Positions 8,222 to 16,831 of a stretch of 42,287 bases of DNA are shown here, one piece after another (the first letter of the stretch is position 1; each line of letters starts with the position of its first letter). A program made the position numbers and the translations under genes. The notes under the pieces were generated by a model. It did not search any database and had not been told where the DNA came from. It worked only from the letters and a program-made list of their open reading frames with translations. Source of the stretch: Sulfobacillus benefaciens (GTDB lineage: Bacteria > Bacillota > Sulfobacillia > Sulfobacillales > Sulfobacillaceae); contig PXYW01000033.1 in the NCBI GenBank assembly GCA_003023695.1, positions 75,966 to 118,252 on the forward strand, in the 5' to 3' direction.

Positions 8222-9811
8222 ATGACACATTTTCATACTTTGTTAATCTCTATAATCTATGGTGTTCCCATGATGTTCTTATTTCATTGGGGCATAGATG
8301 TGGGCAATCGCAACTTTCGGGATACCTCGACTCGCCTTATAGCCGCACAATTTGGCGCGTTTCTTTTAATGCTGTTTGCCGTATTTGCCATTCAAGTATT
8401 GCCCAAAGAATATGCTCCGCCTATTGCTATCTTTGGCATTGGCACTTTAGGCGTGATACTGACTGCGCTAGGCGTGCATTTGTTGTTGCGCACTCTGGGG
8501 TGGATAACACGGTGGCCGAAAGGGCTAGGGGTGGCCCTTTCGTATATATGGGTGGTGCCTGGCCTATGGACCCTTGTGACCGGCAAGAATATCTTTAATG
8601 TCTCACAATTTTACGCCGATGGTCTTTGGGTTAAACCATATTACAATGCACCATTTCATATTGCCATGATCTTCGGATCAGCTATGGTAGCCATTTTTTC
8701 CATTGGATTGGGGTGGACGGCGTTGCACGCACATGACGCCAATACCCGTGGTAAATTTTTAGGATTGTTTTGGGGAATGGTTAGTTTAACTGTGGCAAAC
8801 GCGGTGCTGGGGGCAGCATTGCCGGAAAAAACGGCTGGCTGGCTGCCGCCCTATCCGTATTTAGTGGGCATGATGGCGTGGTTAATAGCGGTGCGGTACT
8901 CTATTGTGAAATATGAATTGTTGCCCGGCCGCCTAGGGCGCTATCAGACTCTTTTTACAGCGACTCCACTGCCTATTCTTATGGCAGACGCCCGAGGACA
9001 CATTGTGGAGACCAATGCGGCGGCTTTATCCCTATTTGGCAAAGAACCGAAGTCTTTGTCGGAAGTGGTGGTGGCAGAGGACCGGACCAAAGCATTTCGG
9101 GTTTACCGTCATGCGTTTTCTCATCACCAATCGATTCAGGAGTGGCACCTAAGTGTCATCGATTGCGACAATTCAGTGCGGTCTGTGGTGGTCAACGGCG
9201 ACTATATTTCGGTGGGAAGCCATGTATACAGCTTGTTAGTGGTGCGTGACATCACGGAGGAACAAATTCAACGCACACAACTCACGCATCTGGCATTTCA
9301 TGATCCGCTCACCGGCCTCCCTAACGCGTTTCAATTTCGTCAGCAATTAGGTGATTGGATCGATCGCGATGCATTGCACCAGGATCGATTTGCTGTGCTT
9401 ATGATAGACTTGGACAACTTTAAAACACTGAATGATACTTGGGGACACCAAATGGGGGATGAGGCGCTAATTGCGGTGGCTCAACGGCTGTCGGAAAACC
9501 GGCGCTCTCGAGATCTGGTAAGCCGTATTGGCGGGGATGAGTTTATGATGATTTTGGCCGACGCTATGGATCAGGAGGCCACGTATCAGACTGCTCATCG
9601 CATACTTAGTGGCTTCCGCGAACCGATCATTCTCACCAATGGGGAACCCTTTAAAGTGACCCTGAGTATTGGTGTCAGCATGTATCCCATTCATGGCCGG
9701 GATGCCGATGGCCTGATTCGCGCAGCGGATCAGGCTATGTATGCCGCAAAGCGTGCGGGAAAAAATCTGGTGCATATGTATGACGGCCATGTGGCCCAAT
9801 TGTCCCACTAA
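8222..9811 (+). CDS. Membrane PAS-GGDEF diguanylate cyclase
   Basis: This 529-residue protein has an N-terminal block of about seven hydrophobic helices (roughly residues 1-235, similar in layout to the histidine-kinase 7TM sensor). A PAS domain follows at about 240-350, beginning QTLFTATPLPILMADARGH. The last part is a GGDEF domain with an intact GGDEF at 437-441. An RxxD product-inhibition site (RSRD, 428-431) lies exactly five residues before it. It should therefore make cyclic di-GMP in response to a membrane or ligand signal and be feedback-limited. There is no EAL domain. The ATG has only a weak upstream ribosome site (AAGGATAAAT). It stands alone, so its regulon is unknown. Confidence 0.92.
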   Translation: MTHFHTLLISIIYGVPMMFLFHWGIDVGNRNFRDTSTRLIAAQFGAFLLMLFAVFAIQVLPKEYAPPIAIFGIGTLGVILTALGVHLLLRTLGWITRWPKGLGVALSYIWVVPGLWTLVTGKNIFNVSQFYADGLWVKPYYNAPFHIAMIFGSAMVAIFSIGLGWTALHAHDANTRGKFLGLFWGMVSLTVANAVLGAALPEKTAGWLPPYPYLVGMMAWLIAVRYSIVKYELLPGRLGRYQTLFTATPLPILMADARGHIVETNAAALSLFGKEPKSLSEVVVAEDRTKAFRVYRHAFSHHQSIQEWHLSVIDCDNSVRSVVVNGDYISVGSHVYSLLVVRDITEEQIQRTQLTHLAFHDPLTGLPNAFQFRQQLGDWIDRDALHQDRFAVLMIDLDNFKTLNDTWGHQMGDEALIAVAQRLSENRRSRDLVSRIGGDEFMMILADAMDQEATYQTAHRILSGFREPIILTNGEPFKVTLSIGVSMYPIHGRDADGLIRAADQAMYAAKRAGKNLVHMYDGHVAQLSH

Positions 9812-9846
9812 GCGACCTCGGACGCTGATAGCCCAACCGAAATCGG

Positions 9847-9878
9847 AGCCCATAGGCGCATCGCCTGCCTATTGGGCT
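9847..9878 (+). terminator. Hairpin after the diguanylate cyclase
   Basis: AGCCCATAGGC pairs with GCCTATTGGGCT, with one bulged base and a 9-base loop, 36 bases after the cyclase stop. No T-run follows. It also overlaps the first codons of the permease remnant. Confidence 0.4.
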
Positions 9879-10113
9879 GTATATCTTTATGGGAGCCTGG
9901 AATTCCTTTCAATGGCCATTGATTGTGATTAAGAGTCATGACGTACAACCGGTCGAAGTCGCAGTGTCGCGTTTGATGATGGCTCATTTCGTGGATTGGC
10001 GAAAGCTGTCGGTCGCAGATATAATGACGACTCTACCGCTAGTATTGCTGTTCTTAGGTTGTCAGCGTCACATTATCCGCGGTATCAGCCAAGGAGAGGG
10101 CCTTCAGGCGTGA
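9856..10113 (+). pseudogene. Remnant of a MalG-type sugar ABC permease (C-terminal end)
   Basis: The translated piece IGLYIFMGAWNSFQWPLIVI and the following 60 residues match the end of carbohydrate ABC transporter inner-membrane subunits: the FLGxWNxFxWPLIV helix, then a DW..L..A.IMTTLPLVLLFLGCQR segment and the terminal RGISQGEG motif. A stop codon lies directly upstream in frame (9853-9855), and the other five helices are gone. It has no ribosome site. No partner permease, ATPase or binding protein is in the window. This is therefore a decay product, not a working gene. The rest of the 490-base gap up to 10305 shows nothing else. Confidence 0.75.
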
Positions 10114-10304
10114 CCAAAAGCAATTCAATTAGCTCTTATGCCGATATGGCGAGTAGGAGCTATAATGTGGTGTAGGAAGGGCTAAGTGATCAGGGGTCTG
10201 GTCCATGGGCTTTGCAATCCAATGGACGTGGGGAATTGACATCGCAACCGGAAGCACCTTGAGGATTGTTGGGATATTTGCGGGCACTTCGTTGGAGAAA
10301 AGAT

Positions 10305-10568
10305 ATGGACGATAGTCGTGAAGCTAACGAACAGGTAGGACCCCGAAAGCGCCGTTCGGTCGTGCGATGTGCCATCTGTCATAAGCCGGTTAGATTATGG
10401 TCGGGGAAAGGTCCTCGTTCCTTGGATTCGGATGCCGTGGTGGTGCGATGGGACGGGAGTCCTTATGAGGTTGCAGTGCATCAAGATCACTGTTTGACGG
10501 AGTGGCTCGATACCGTGCCAAACGATGCCAATGTATCGATTCGTACCCATGTCTTGCCTAATCAATAA
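10305..10568 (+). CDS. Small Cys/His protein, possible zinc-binding, unknown
   Basis: This is an 87-residue protein starting at ATG 10305, which has GGAGAAAAG just upstream; a longer frame from 10266 lacks a site. After a basic lead (GPRKRRSVV) comes CAICHKPV, and 40 residues later VAVHQDHC. Two cysteines and two histidines in a CxxC...HxxHC arrangement could hold one zinc ion. No family is recognised. It stands alone between the permease remnant and the convergent gene at 10790. Confidence 0.55.
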   Translation: MDDSREANEQVGPRKRRSVVRCAICHKPVRLWSGKGPRSLDSDAVVVRWDGSPYEVAVHQDHCLTEWLDTVPNDANVSIRTHVLPNQ

Positions 10569-10789
10569 CGGTGTCCTGTGGAGGACTGCGGCGTGGGATC
10601 CAAACGTATTGTGACGGGCAACAAGGAACCCTGCGGAGACACCTATTTGCCTCCTAAAAATGTAGGGATGGTTGGTGGTCCCTAGCGATTTCCGGCATGA
10701 TAATCCGAATGGTTTCTCGTGGACAAACCAGAATTTTTGCCGTTTCGGGTCCATTTATCTCTTTCCCAATAACAAGGAACAGGCTAATG

Positions 10790-12079
10790 TCAGTCATTTG
10801 GGGCGACAAATAGTTCATATGGCATGATTGGCCCATCTAGCCAAAATGGATGCTGCCAATTCGGTTTTTGTTCAGCCTTAGACATCACTTCATAGACCAT
10901 AAGGCTAAGAACATAGTAGCCGGGATTTTCTTTCATCCATGGGATAAGGCGCAGGGCTTCCATGGGACCTACATAGCGAGCCAACCAGCTCAACACCTCG
11001 GACCCGCGGCCCCCCTCCCCCCATAGCCAAGCGTCGGCAATGGCCAGGGCCCGCCGCTGCTGACACCATTGGGCCAAATAGTGGGTGCGGGCAGGTGCCC
11101 AGTTGGGATTCAATTCCCGAAGCCATGCGGATGCAGTGACCAGGCCGCCTTCTAAGATGGGTGGCGGGGTCAAGGCCCAAGTCAATGGACGAAGGGTACT
11201 GCGGCTCCGCCACAACGAGAAAATGAGGGCGAAGGTAATCGAGGGGAGATACCTAGAGCCATGAAAAAGGGTATCAGAAGTTGCCTGAGATTGGAGCCAC
11301 CAGGGGTGATGACCAGGGATAACCACTTCTTGAATGGGGACTGAGGGAAACTGGTTTCGGTCCAAAATTTCTGCGGTGATCATGGGCCGAGTGATAGGAA
11401 TAGGGGATTCTTGTGTCAGATGCTTTCGGCGTTCGCGCCATTCTTCCACGGACATATGGGCGCTATGCAGCCACGGAACGGCATCGATACCATCGTCGGC
11501 CGCTTTGACGCGGGTCAGGTAATCGCCAATCACCGTTAGCGCCATTTCGCGAAGCCGAGCTCCGGGTTCTGTTGCGCCGGGATCAAAGCGGGACCATTGT
11601 TCTACCTTGCCGATGAGGTTGGTGGCCTCGGCCTCAATCTGGACCCGTCTCCACGTACTTGATGCCGTGACGTCGGTAGTGTTTGACAACCATTCGTTGA
11701 AAGAGGATAGCAGTTGATCTCTGGGGAAGCGATGGCCTTCCGGGTCGAGCAATGCTACGGCCGTTAGTGTGAGGTTAGCCAGACGCAGCGGTTTAGCGCC
11801 ATGGCGGAAGCTTTCGGAGTGTATGTGCATGGTGGCAATGCGGGCAAAACGTCCCCAGTGGTGAGCCTCTGGATCCTCTAACCGCTCAGTTTCTTGTATC
11901 AGAGAACGCCATTCAGCATACTCTTTTTGAAATGCGACTCGGGTCCACTCAGGGAATAGGGATAAATCTGCAGTCTCTTTGTCCCAACGCCATCGAGTTA
12001 AAGGATATCGTCTGGCTAACAAATCCCAAAAGTTGGTTTCCAATCGTCGCACAAATTCATTGAGTGGCGGATTAGCCAT
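10790..12079 (-). CDS. Uncharacterised protein, weakly DUF885-like
   Basis: This is a 429-residue soluble protein. ATG 12079 is chosen because AGGGAGG sits six bases upstream; the frame could be extended to 12274 but would run over the 3' end of the ligase gene. Parts of the C-terminal half recall the DUF885 family of putative metallopeptidases: EVVIPGHHPWWLQ for HEAxPGHHLQ, a later EGGLVTASAWL for EGWALYAE, and NPGYYVLSLMVYEVM near the end. The leading histidine of the metal motif is replaced by glutamine (QEVVIPGHH), so activity is doubtful. It lies 58 bases downstream of the acyl-CoA ligase and probably shares its transcript. Treat the family link as tentative. Confidence 0.6.
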   Translation of the reverse strand: MANPPLNEFVRRLETNFWDLLARRYPLTRWRWDKETADLSLFPEWTRVAFQKEYAEWRSLIQETERLEDPEAHHWGRFARIATMHIHSESFRHGAKPLRLANLTLTAVALLDPEGHRFPRDQLLSSFNEWLSNTTDVTASSTWRRVQIEAEATNLIGKVEQWSRFDPGATEPGARLREMALTVIGDYLTRVKAADDGIDAVPWLHSAHMSVEEWRERRKHLTQESPIPITRPMITAEILDRNQFPSVPIQEVVIPGHHPWWLQSQATSDTLFHGSRYLPSITFALIFSLWRSRSTLRPLTWALTPPPILEGGLVTASAWLRELNPNWAPARTHYLAQWCQQRRALAIADAWLWGEGGRGSEVLSWLARYVGPMEALRLIPWMKENPGYYVLSLMVYEVMSKAEQKPNWQHPFWLDGPIMPYELFVAPND

Positions 12080-12137
12080 GTTGGGCCTCCCTTGAGGATT
12101 GCATTCCCATTGAGAAGATGTGCAAGCGTAAACAGGG

Positions 12138-13652
12138 TTATGACGACGTATGGTCAAGATGGTCGCTGTCCCGAAGTGACCGCTTAAGAATTTTTCCTGT
12201 GTCTGTTTTAGGCAAGGAGGACATGAATCTGAGAGATTTTGGCAACTTGTACCGTGGCAGCCGTTCGGCGGCAAATGCGAGTATGCTTTCGGGCGTCAAA
12301 TCTGACGTCGAAGGTACCACTACGGCATGGATTTGTTCGCCCCAATATTTATCCGGGATACCGACAACTGCCACTTCCCTGACCCAAGGATGTTCCCGCA
12401 AAACATTTTCGATTTCGAGTGAGGAAATCTTTTCGCCGCCGGAATTGATCAAATCCTTTTCACGATCTACTAAGTAAAGGTAGCCGTCCTCGTCGAGATA
12501 TCCAACGTCGTTGCAGGTAAACCACTGGTTTTGCCACGCGTGAAACTGATCCGGAGCTCGATGATAATGGGCAAAGACACTGAGACCCTGCGTGTAAATG
12601 GTTCCAATGGTGCCGGGCGGGCACGGTTGGTGATTCTGGTCAAATACGGCCACTTCCATGCCGAACGCTGGGCGCCCGACACAGAGACGCGCATCAGCCC
12701 GTTCATACCGCAAAAGAGAAAACACGGCCTCGGTTGCTGAGTAGAGAACCGAGATTTTTTGTTGGGGCCATTGCCGCGCCATTTCTTGGCGCGTTTCGGT
12801 AAGTAACGGGGCGCTGGTGGTGATTATTTGACGTAGACGAGACTGGCTTAGTTCCTGGCGAATGTCGGCGGGAAGATCGAGGAGTGCCTGAACCATGGTC
12901 GGTACCATAAAAGTGAGAGTGCTTTTATAGCGTTGCACGCTCTCGACGAAATGAGAAGCTTCGAAGGGGGTGTCCAAGACCACTGTGGCCCCGGTTTGAA
13001 TAGCTGCCAAGGTAAATCCGATACCCCCCATGTGAAACAGAGGATATGGGTTAATAAGGCAATCGTCCCGATTCATGCCGATAGATGCGACAATGCTGTG
13101 ATTCCATCCCCAGAGACTTTGATGGGTATGCCAGGCGCCTTTGGGAATACCGGTGGTGCCCGATGTGTATAAAATTCCGGCATAATCCGAGTCGCGGGCG
13201 GAGCAGGAGTGTTTCGCTATAGTATGACCCTCCCTCACGGCTGGCGCAATCCAAGGGATCCAATATTTGACAGTGGCCGCTGACTCGCGGATGGTATCCA
13301 CAAGACTCGTGAAGGAGGGATCAAAAACCACAGCCGAGGCATGGGAGTGATCAAGTTGGCGTGCCCAGTCTTGGGGGGCACTGTGAGGATTTAAGGGACT
13401 CCACGATGCCGCCAATTTCCCTACCGCGTAAAGCAGTACTGCTACTGGCAGCCGTTCGTTTATCACGAATGCTATCACATCCCCAGCCTGGACACCTAGG
13501 TTCCGTAATGCCGACGCTAAAGTGGTAGAGGCCTGGTCCAACTCCTGATAGGTCATTCCAAGATTTGTGGTGGCGTCAATGATTGCAGTACGGTCGGGTT
13601 GGATTTGGACCCAGCTATCCAACACCCTACAGGTGGTTAAAAAATTTGTCAT
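12138..13652 (-). CDS. AMP-forming acyl-CoA ligase
   Basis: This second ANL-family CoA ligase of the window has about 504 residues. It shows ILYTSGTTGIPKGAWHTH, WFTCNDVGYLDEDGYL, the hinge VDREKDLINSGGEKISSLEIE and the catalytic lysine of TDTGKILKRSL. It is only distantly similar to the ligase at 4379, so it is not a recent copy. ATG 13652 or GTG 13661 could be the start; both have weak ribosome sites (GAGG). The substrate is unknown. It heads a two-gene unit with the 429-residue protein, and a divergent RimI-like gene lies 147 bases away. Confidence 0.88.
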   Translation of the reverse strand: MTNFLTTCRVLDSWVQIQPDRTAIIDATTNLGMTYQELDQASTTLASALRNLGVQAGDVIAFVINERLPVAVLLYAVGKLAASWSPLNPHSAPQDWARQLDHSHASAVVFDPSFTSLVDTIRESAATVKYWIPWIAPAVREGHTIAKHSCSARDSDYAGILYTSGTTGIPKGAWHTHQSLWGWNHSIVASIGMNRDDCLINPYPLFHMGGIGFTLAAIQTGATVVLDTPFEASHFVESVQRYKSTLTFMVPTMVQALLDLPADIRQELSQSRLRQIITTSAPLLTETRQEMARQWPQQKISVLYSATEAVFSLLRYERADARLCVGRPAFGMEVAVFDQNHQPCPPGTIGTIYTQGLSVFAHYHRAPDQFHAWQNQWFTCNDVGYLDEDGYLYLVDREKDLINSGGEKISSLEIENVLREHPWVREVAVVGIPDKYWGEQIHAVVVPSTSDLTPESILAFAAERLPRYKLPKSLRFMSSLPKTDTGKILKRSLRDSDHLDHTSS

Positions 13653-13798
13653 CTGCCTCACATCCCTGAAAAGTGCAAGAAACGGTCGGTGGCGGTCAAT
13701 TTCCTCCCATCTTATTCATTGCACTGCCAGGATGTGCCATCTGTGAGTGGCAAGGGATATCGCCACAGCGTAGTTATAGGGATAGGAGGGGATAACCC

Positions 13799-14266
13799 AT
13801 GTCAGGAAAATGGCCAACCCGCTATCGCAACTACTGTGTTCAGCCGCTGCACTTCCGCGATATCGGCCAAATCGCCGCGCTAGAGCGTCGGGTGTTTCCC
13901 GAACCGATGTCTTGGAAGCAGATTTGGCGTAAGTACCGTTCGCCCCACACGGTGTATTTAGTGGTGAAAGATCACGGGCGAATCGTGGCTTTCTTTGGAT
14001 TTGAGGTAATCGATCAGTATGCCCATGTTCTGGCCAATGTCACACATCCAGATTACCGGCGCCAGGGATTAGCCGCTTTTGTGCTGACGGCCGCAGAACC
14101 ACTGGCCCGAGACCGGGGCGCCAAAGCATTTTTGGGAGAGGTGCGGCTCTCCAATACCCCCCAACTGCGGGTGCTGGAAACCATTGGATGGCATGTCGTG
14201 ACAGAAATTCCGGCGTTTTTTGGCAACGGAGAAACCGCGCATATTGTAATGAGAATATTTTCTTAA
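13799..14266 (+). CDS. GNAT N-acetyltransferase, RimI-like
   Basis: This 155-residue acetyltransferase has the GNAT acetyl-CoA motif in VTHPDYRRQGLAAFVL and the C-terminal VRLSNTPQLRVLETIGW block, as in RimI-type N-alpha-acetyltransferases that modify ribosomal or other protein N-termini. The start is supported by TAGGAGGGG seven bases upstream. Its stop codon overlaps, tail to tail, the stop of the MurE-like gene on the opposite strand (14263-14266). The fold is clear. The substrate is not, since GNAT families are promiscuous. Confidence 0.8.
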   Translation: MSGKWPTRYRNYCVQPLHFRDIGQIAALERRVFPEPMSWKQIWRKYRSPHTVYLVVKDHGRIVAFFGFEVIDQYAHVLANVTHPDYRRQGLAAFVLTAAEPLARDRGAKAFLGEVRLSNTPQLRVLETIGWHVVTEIPAFFGNGETAHIVMRIFS

Positions 14267-15747
14267 CCAGAGGCAGGCTTAAGGCGGGCTTCGACGAGTC
14301 GGAGCCCATCGTCCATCCCAAATGTTCCGAGCAGCAGCAGTACACCGCCGGAGGGTAAGTAAGCCAACGCTTTGTCGACGGCTTCTGGAAGGTTGCGGTA
14401 CAATTCAACCGCTAGGCCACGGATGCGGGCTTGATCCTGAAATGCCATTAATTCTTCGGGACGTACCCGGTAGTCGACGGCCATCCGGGTGACAAGGTCT
14501 TCGCTAAGTGAGGCAATCACCGGGGCAAAGTGGAGACGGCCATTCCAATCCGCTAGAACATTTGCGATATCCCGGTTGACCGAGGGGCCGCGATTGCCTC
14601 GAATAGCATTTACCACAACTACTGGCCGATTTAATGTGCGCACCGTAGACATCACCGTATCGTAGCTTGCCGGATTCATGGCCACATCAGTGATAATGGT
14701 GTAGTCGCCTATGTTAACAGTTTCCAGCCGCCGCGGTGGTGGTACAAAATTGCTCAAGGCCGCTAATATATCCTGAACTGGTGTGCCGAGATGGATAGCC
14801 ATTCCCAAAGCTGCCATGGCATTCATTACATTATGTCGACCGGGAACCGAAAGTCGAAAGGGTCCTAGTTGTTGATCAAAACAATTCACGTGCCAACTTG
14901 AACCATTGACGTCTAAGTTTAACAGCTGAGCCTGGATCTCCGCCGTATGATCGAAGCCAAAACGCCATACGGAGTCCGAAGACGCTTGAGCAATCGCGGC
15001 TACCACCGGATCATCGCCATTTAGCACAGCTATCCCGTGGGGCGCGCGATACTGGAGCAAAGACGCTTTGGCCCGCACGTACGCGGCAAAGTTTCCGTGA
15101 AAGTCAATGTGATCTGGAGTGATGTTGGTAATTGCGATGCTTTCAAACTGTAATCCCTCAATCCGGCCTAATTCCAGTGCGTGTGAGGAGACCTCGATAA
15201 TCACGTCCTGGGCGCCGTGGTCAAGTGTCTCGCGCAGAAAGCGATGGAGTTGAGGGGCATCTGGTGTTGTCATGGAAGGACGAAAGGGTTTGTCTATCCC
15301 CTCTACACTATTAGTGGTCCAAAAGGCCACGCGATGCCCTGCTTGACTGAGAATAGACGCGAGCATATACGCGGTCGTGGTTTTGCCATTGGTGCCGGTT
15401 ATTCCATGGAGCCGCAATTGTTTGGCAGGAAATCCGTAGGCGCGTTGAGCAAGTGTAGGCAGTAGCGCCCGGGGGTTGGAGACGTGAATCCAGGGTATGT
15501 TCTGTTGGCTGCGCTTACCGGCGGGATCTGATGGCTGAGCAGAGATGATGGCTACGGCCCCCCGGGCGATAGCGTCAGAAACAAATAGGAGGCCATCGGT
15601 ACTTTGCCCTGGGAGCGCTACGAATACGGTGTTGGGTGTCACTTGCCTGGAGTCGCTGGCGATTCCGTCAATCACTATCTGCCGGTATTGCGGCAGTAGC
15701 CCTTGGCACAAAATGCCATCGAACAAGGCAGCTAATGAACAGGGCAT
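14263..15747 (-). CDS. MurE-like Mur ligase paralogue
   Basis: This 494-residue ATP-dependent Mur ligase has the MurE N-terminal fold (DGIASDSRQVTPNTVFVALPG) and the central P-loop GITGTNGKTTTAYML. It keeps the SSHALELGR and NITPDHIDFHG motifs and the GRHNVMNAMAALG block. The C-terminal domain departs from MurE: DYAH becomes DVAMNPASYDTV, and the DNPR motif that binds meso-diaminopimelate is absent, replaced by a VVNAIRGNRGPSVNRDIA segment. It is probably not the housekeeping MurE and may ligate another amino acid or act on a non-peptidoglycan substrate. GAGGTGG precedes the ATG. No mur, dcw or capsule genes adjoin it. Confidence 0.8.
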   Translation of the reverse strand: MPCSLAALFDGILCQGLLPQYRQIVIDGIASDSRQVTPNTVFVALPGQSTDGLLFVSDAIARGAVAIISAQPSDPAGKRSQQNIPWIHVSNPRALLPTLAQRAYGFPAKQLRLHGITGTNGKTTTAYMLASILSQAGHRVAFWTTNSVEGIDKPFRPSMTTPDAPQLHRFLRETLDHGAQDVIIEVSSHALELGRIEGLQFESIAITNITPDHIDFHGNFAAYVRAKASLLQYRAPHGIAVLNGDDPVVAAIAQASSDSVWRFGFDHTAEIQAQLLNLDVNGSSWHVNCFDQQLGPFRLSVPGRHNVMNAMAALGMAIHLGTPVQDILAALSNFVPPPRRLETVNIGDYTIITDVAMNPASYDTVMSTVRTLNRPVVVVNAIRGNRGPSVNRDIANVLADWNGRLHFAPVIASLSEDLVTRMAVDYRVRPEELMAFQDQARIRGLAVELYRNLPEAVDKALAYLPSGGVLLLLGTFGMDDGLRLVEARLKPASG

Positions 15748-15770
15748 GTTGCCACCTCACGGAAAAGTTC

Positions 15771-15827
15771 TTTGCCGTATGTTATGGGCTGGCAATGCTA
15801 AGAGTGCCTATCCTGTTGTACGGCAAA
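15771..15827. repeat. Long imperfect inverted repeat in the murE-like/gntR intergenic region
   Basis: TTTGCCGTA (15771-15779) pairs with TACGGCAAA (15819-15827). GGCA and TGCC inside it pair as well, giving a structured leader for either flanking gene. A second small hairpin, GCCAAC with GTTGGC, follows at 15861-15878. Confidence 0.5.
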
Positions 15828-15943
15828 CCGTGTTATGAGGACGCAAGTAGGGGCAGGGATGCCAACCCTTGAGTTGGCTGTCATTAGAAAATGACGCGCC
15901 ATCCCAATGAAAAAGGGTTTGGGCTATGGCGCCGATTTAGAAA

Positions 15944-15988
15944 TTGACAACACATCGACGACCATCATAGACTTATCTTGTCTAGACA
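15944..15988 (+). promoter_or_regulatory. gntR promoter with overlapping HutC-type operator
   Basis: TTGACA (15944-15949) is followed after 18 bases by TAGACT, a plausible sigma-A pair. TGTCTAGACA (15979-15988) is a perfect 10-bp palindrome near the start of transcription and abuts the AGGAG ribosome site. It closely resembles the GGTCTAGACC core recognised by DasR and NagR, members of the same HutC subfamily as the regulator downstream. Autorepression is the likely outcome. Confidence 0.65.
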
Positions 15989-15999
15989 GGAGTGATCAT

Positions 16000-16758
16000 G
16001 TGAAAATCGGGGGCTCTGGACTGCAAAATAATGGAATCCTACTGCATCAGCAGGTGACGCATTGGATTTTGCGAAAAATCGAAGATGGCACCTGGCCTCC
16101 TCACTCGCAAATCGCCTCTGAACCAGACTTGGCTAAAGAATTGGGGGTTTCTCGCGGGACTTTGCAAAAAGCCATCAACACCTTGGTGGAAGAACGGCGA
16201 TTATACCGCATTCGCGGCAAAGGAACGTATGTATCCGCAAAGGTTTTGGAAGAACCCTTGGCCCAAAATCTATTATCGTTATCCGAGGCGCTAGAGGTTC
16301 AAGGCCTTCAGGTGGCGACGGAAGTGATTGCCCAGAAGGTTGTTTTCAAATCTCCACCATGGGTTCAAATAAGCTTATCGTTAGAACCTGAGGAACCATC
16401 ACTGTATCTTCAGCGCATCAAAAAAGTTGTCGATGGGCCTTTGGCTGTGCTTGACAATTACGTAAGAAGCGAGATGCTGCCGGGAATTCACCATATGGAT
16501 TTTGCCAGGAGACGGTTGTTTGACATTATTGAACGGGACTACGGCTTTCAAATTTTATGGGGCACTCGCATTTTTGATGTTTCCATGGCGTCGGCAGCGT
16601 TGGCTAAAAGACTGGCGGTGGCAAAAAACACGCCATTACTCTATCTGGAACAGGTTTCTTACATCGCGGGCAATGTTCCGGTGGAATGCTCTCGTGTGTG
16701 GATTCGGCCCGATCGGATGCGACTGAAGTCCATTATTACCCGGGACCACACCAGATAA
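16000..16758 (+). CDS. GntR-family regulator, HutC/UTRA subfamily
   Basis: This is a 252-residue repressor-type protein. The winged helix (about residues 16-80) reads LHQQVTHWILRKIEDGTWPP and then LAKELGVSRGTLQKAINTLV with RIRGKGTYVS. The remainder is a UTRA effector-binding domain, ending in SYIAGNVPVECSRVWIRPDR. GTG 16000 is preferred to the upstream ATG at 15907, because AGGAG lies seven bases ahead and the operator would otherwise fall inside the gene. It precedes deoC, a sugar kinase, a nucleoside hydrolase and a permease on the same strand, so the ligand is probably a nucleoside or sugar-phosphate breakdown product. That is inferred from position. Confidence 0.9.
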   Translation: MKIGGSGLQNNGILLHQQVTHWILRKIEDGTWPPHSQIASEPDLAKELGVSRGTLQKAINTLVEERRLYRIRGKGTYVSAKVLEEPLAQNLLSLSEALEVQGLQVATEVIAQKVVFKSPPWVQISLSLEPEEPSLYLQRIKKVVDGPLAVLDNYVRSEMLPGIHHMDFARRRLFDIIERDYGFQILWGTRIFDVSMASAALAKRLAVAKNTPLLYLEQVSYIAGNVPVECSRVWIRPDRMRLKSIITRDHTR

Positions 16759-16831
16759 CTGGCAGATCAATGTCTGTTGCCGCTTGTGGCGTGCCATTCA
16801 ACATCCAACAAATCGGTTAAGGAGCGATTGC

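Noticed and set aside
12118-12477. 119-residue plus-strand frame
   Set aside because: Lies opposite the 3' end of the acyl-CoA ligase and reads as its shadow.
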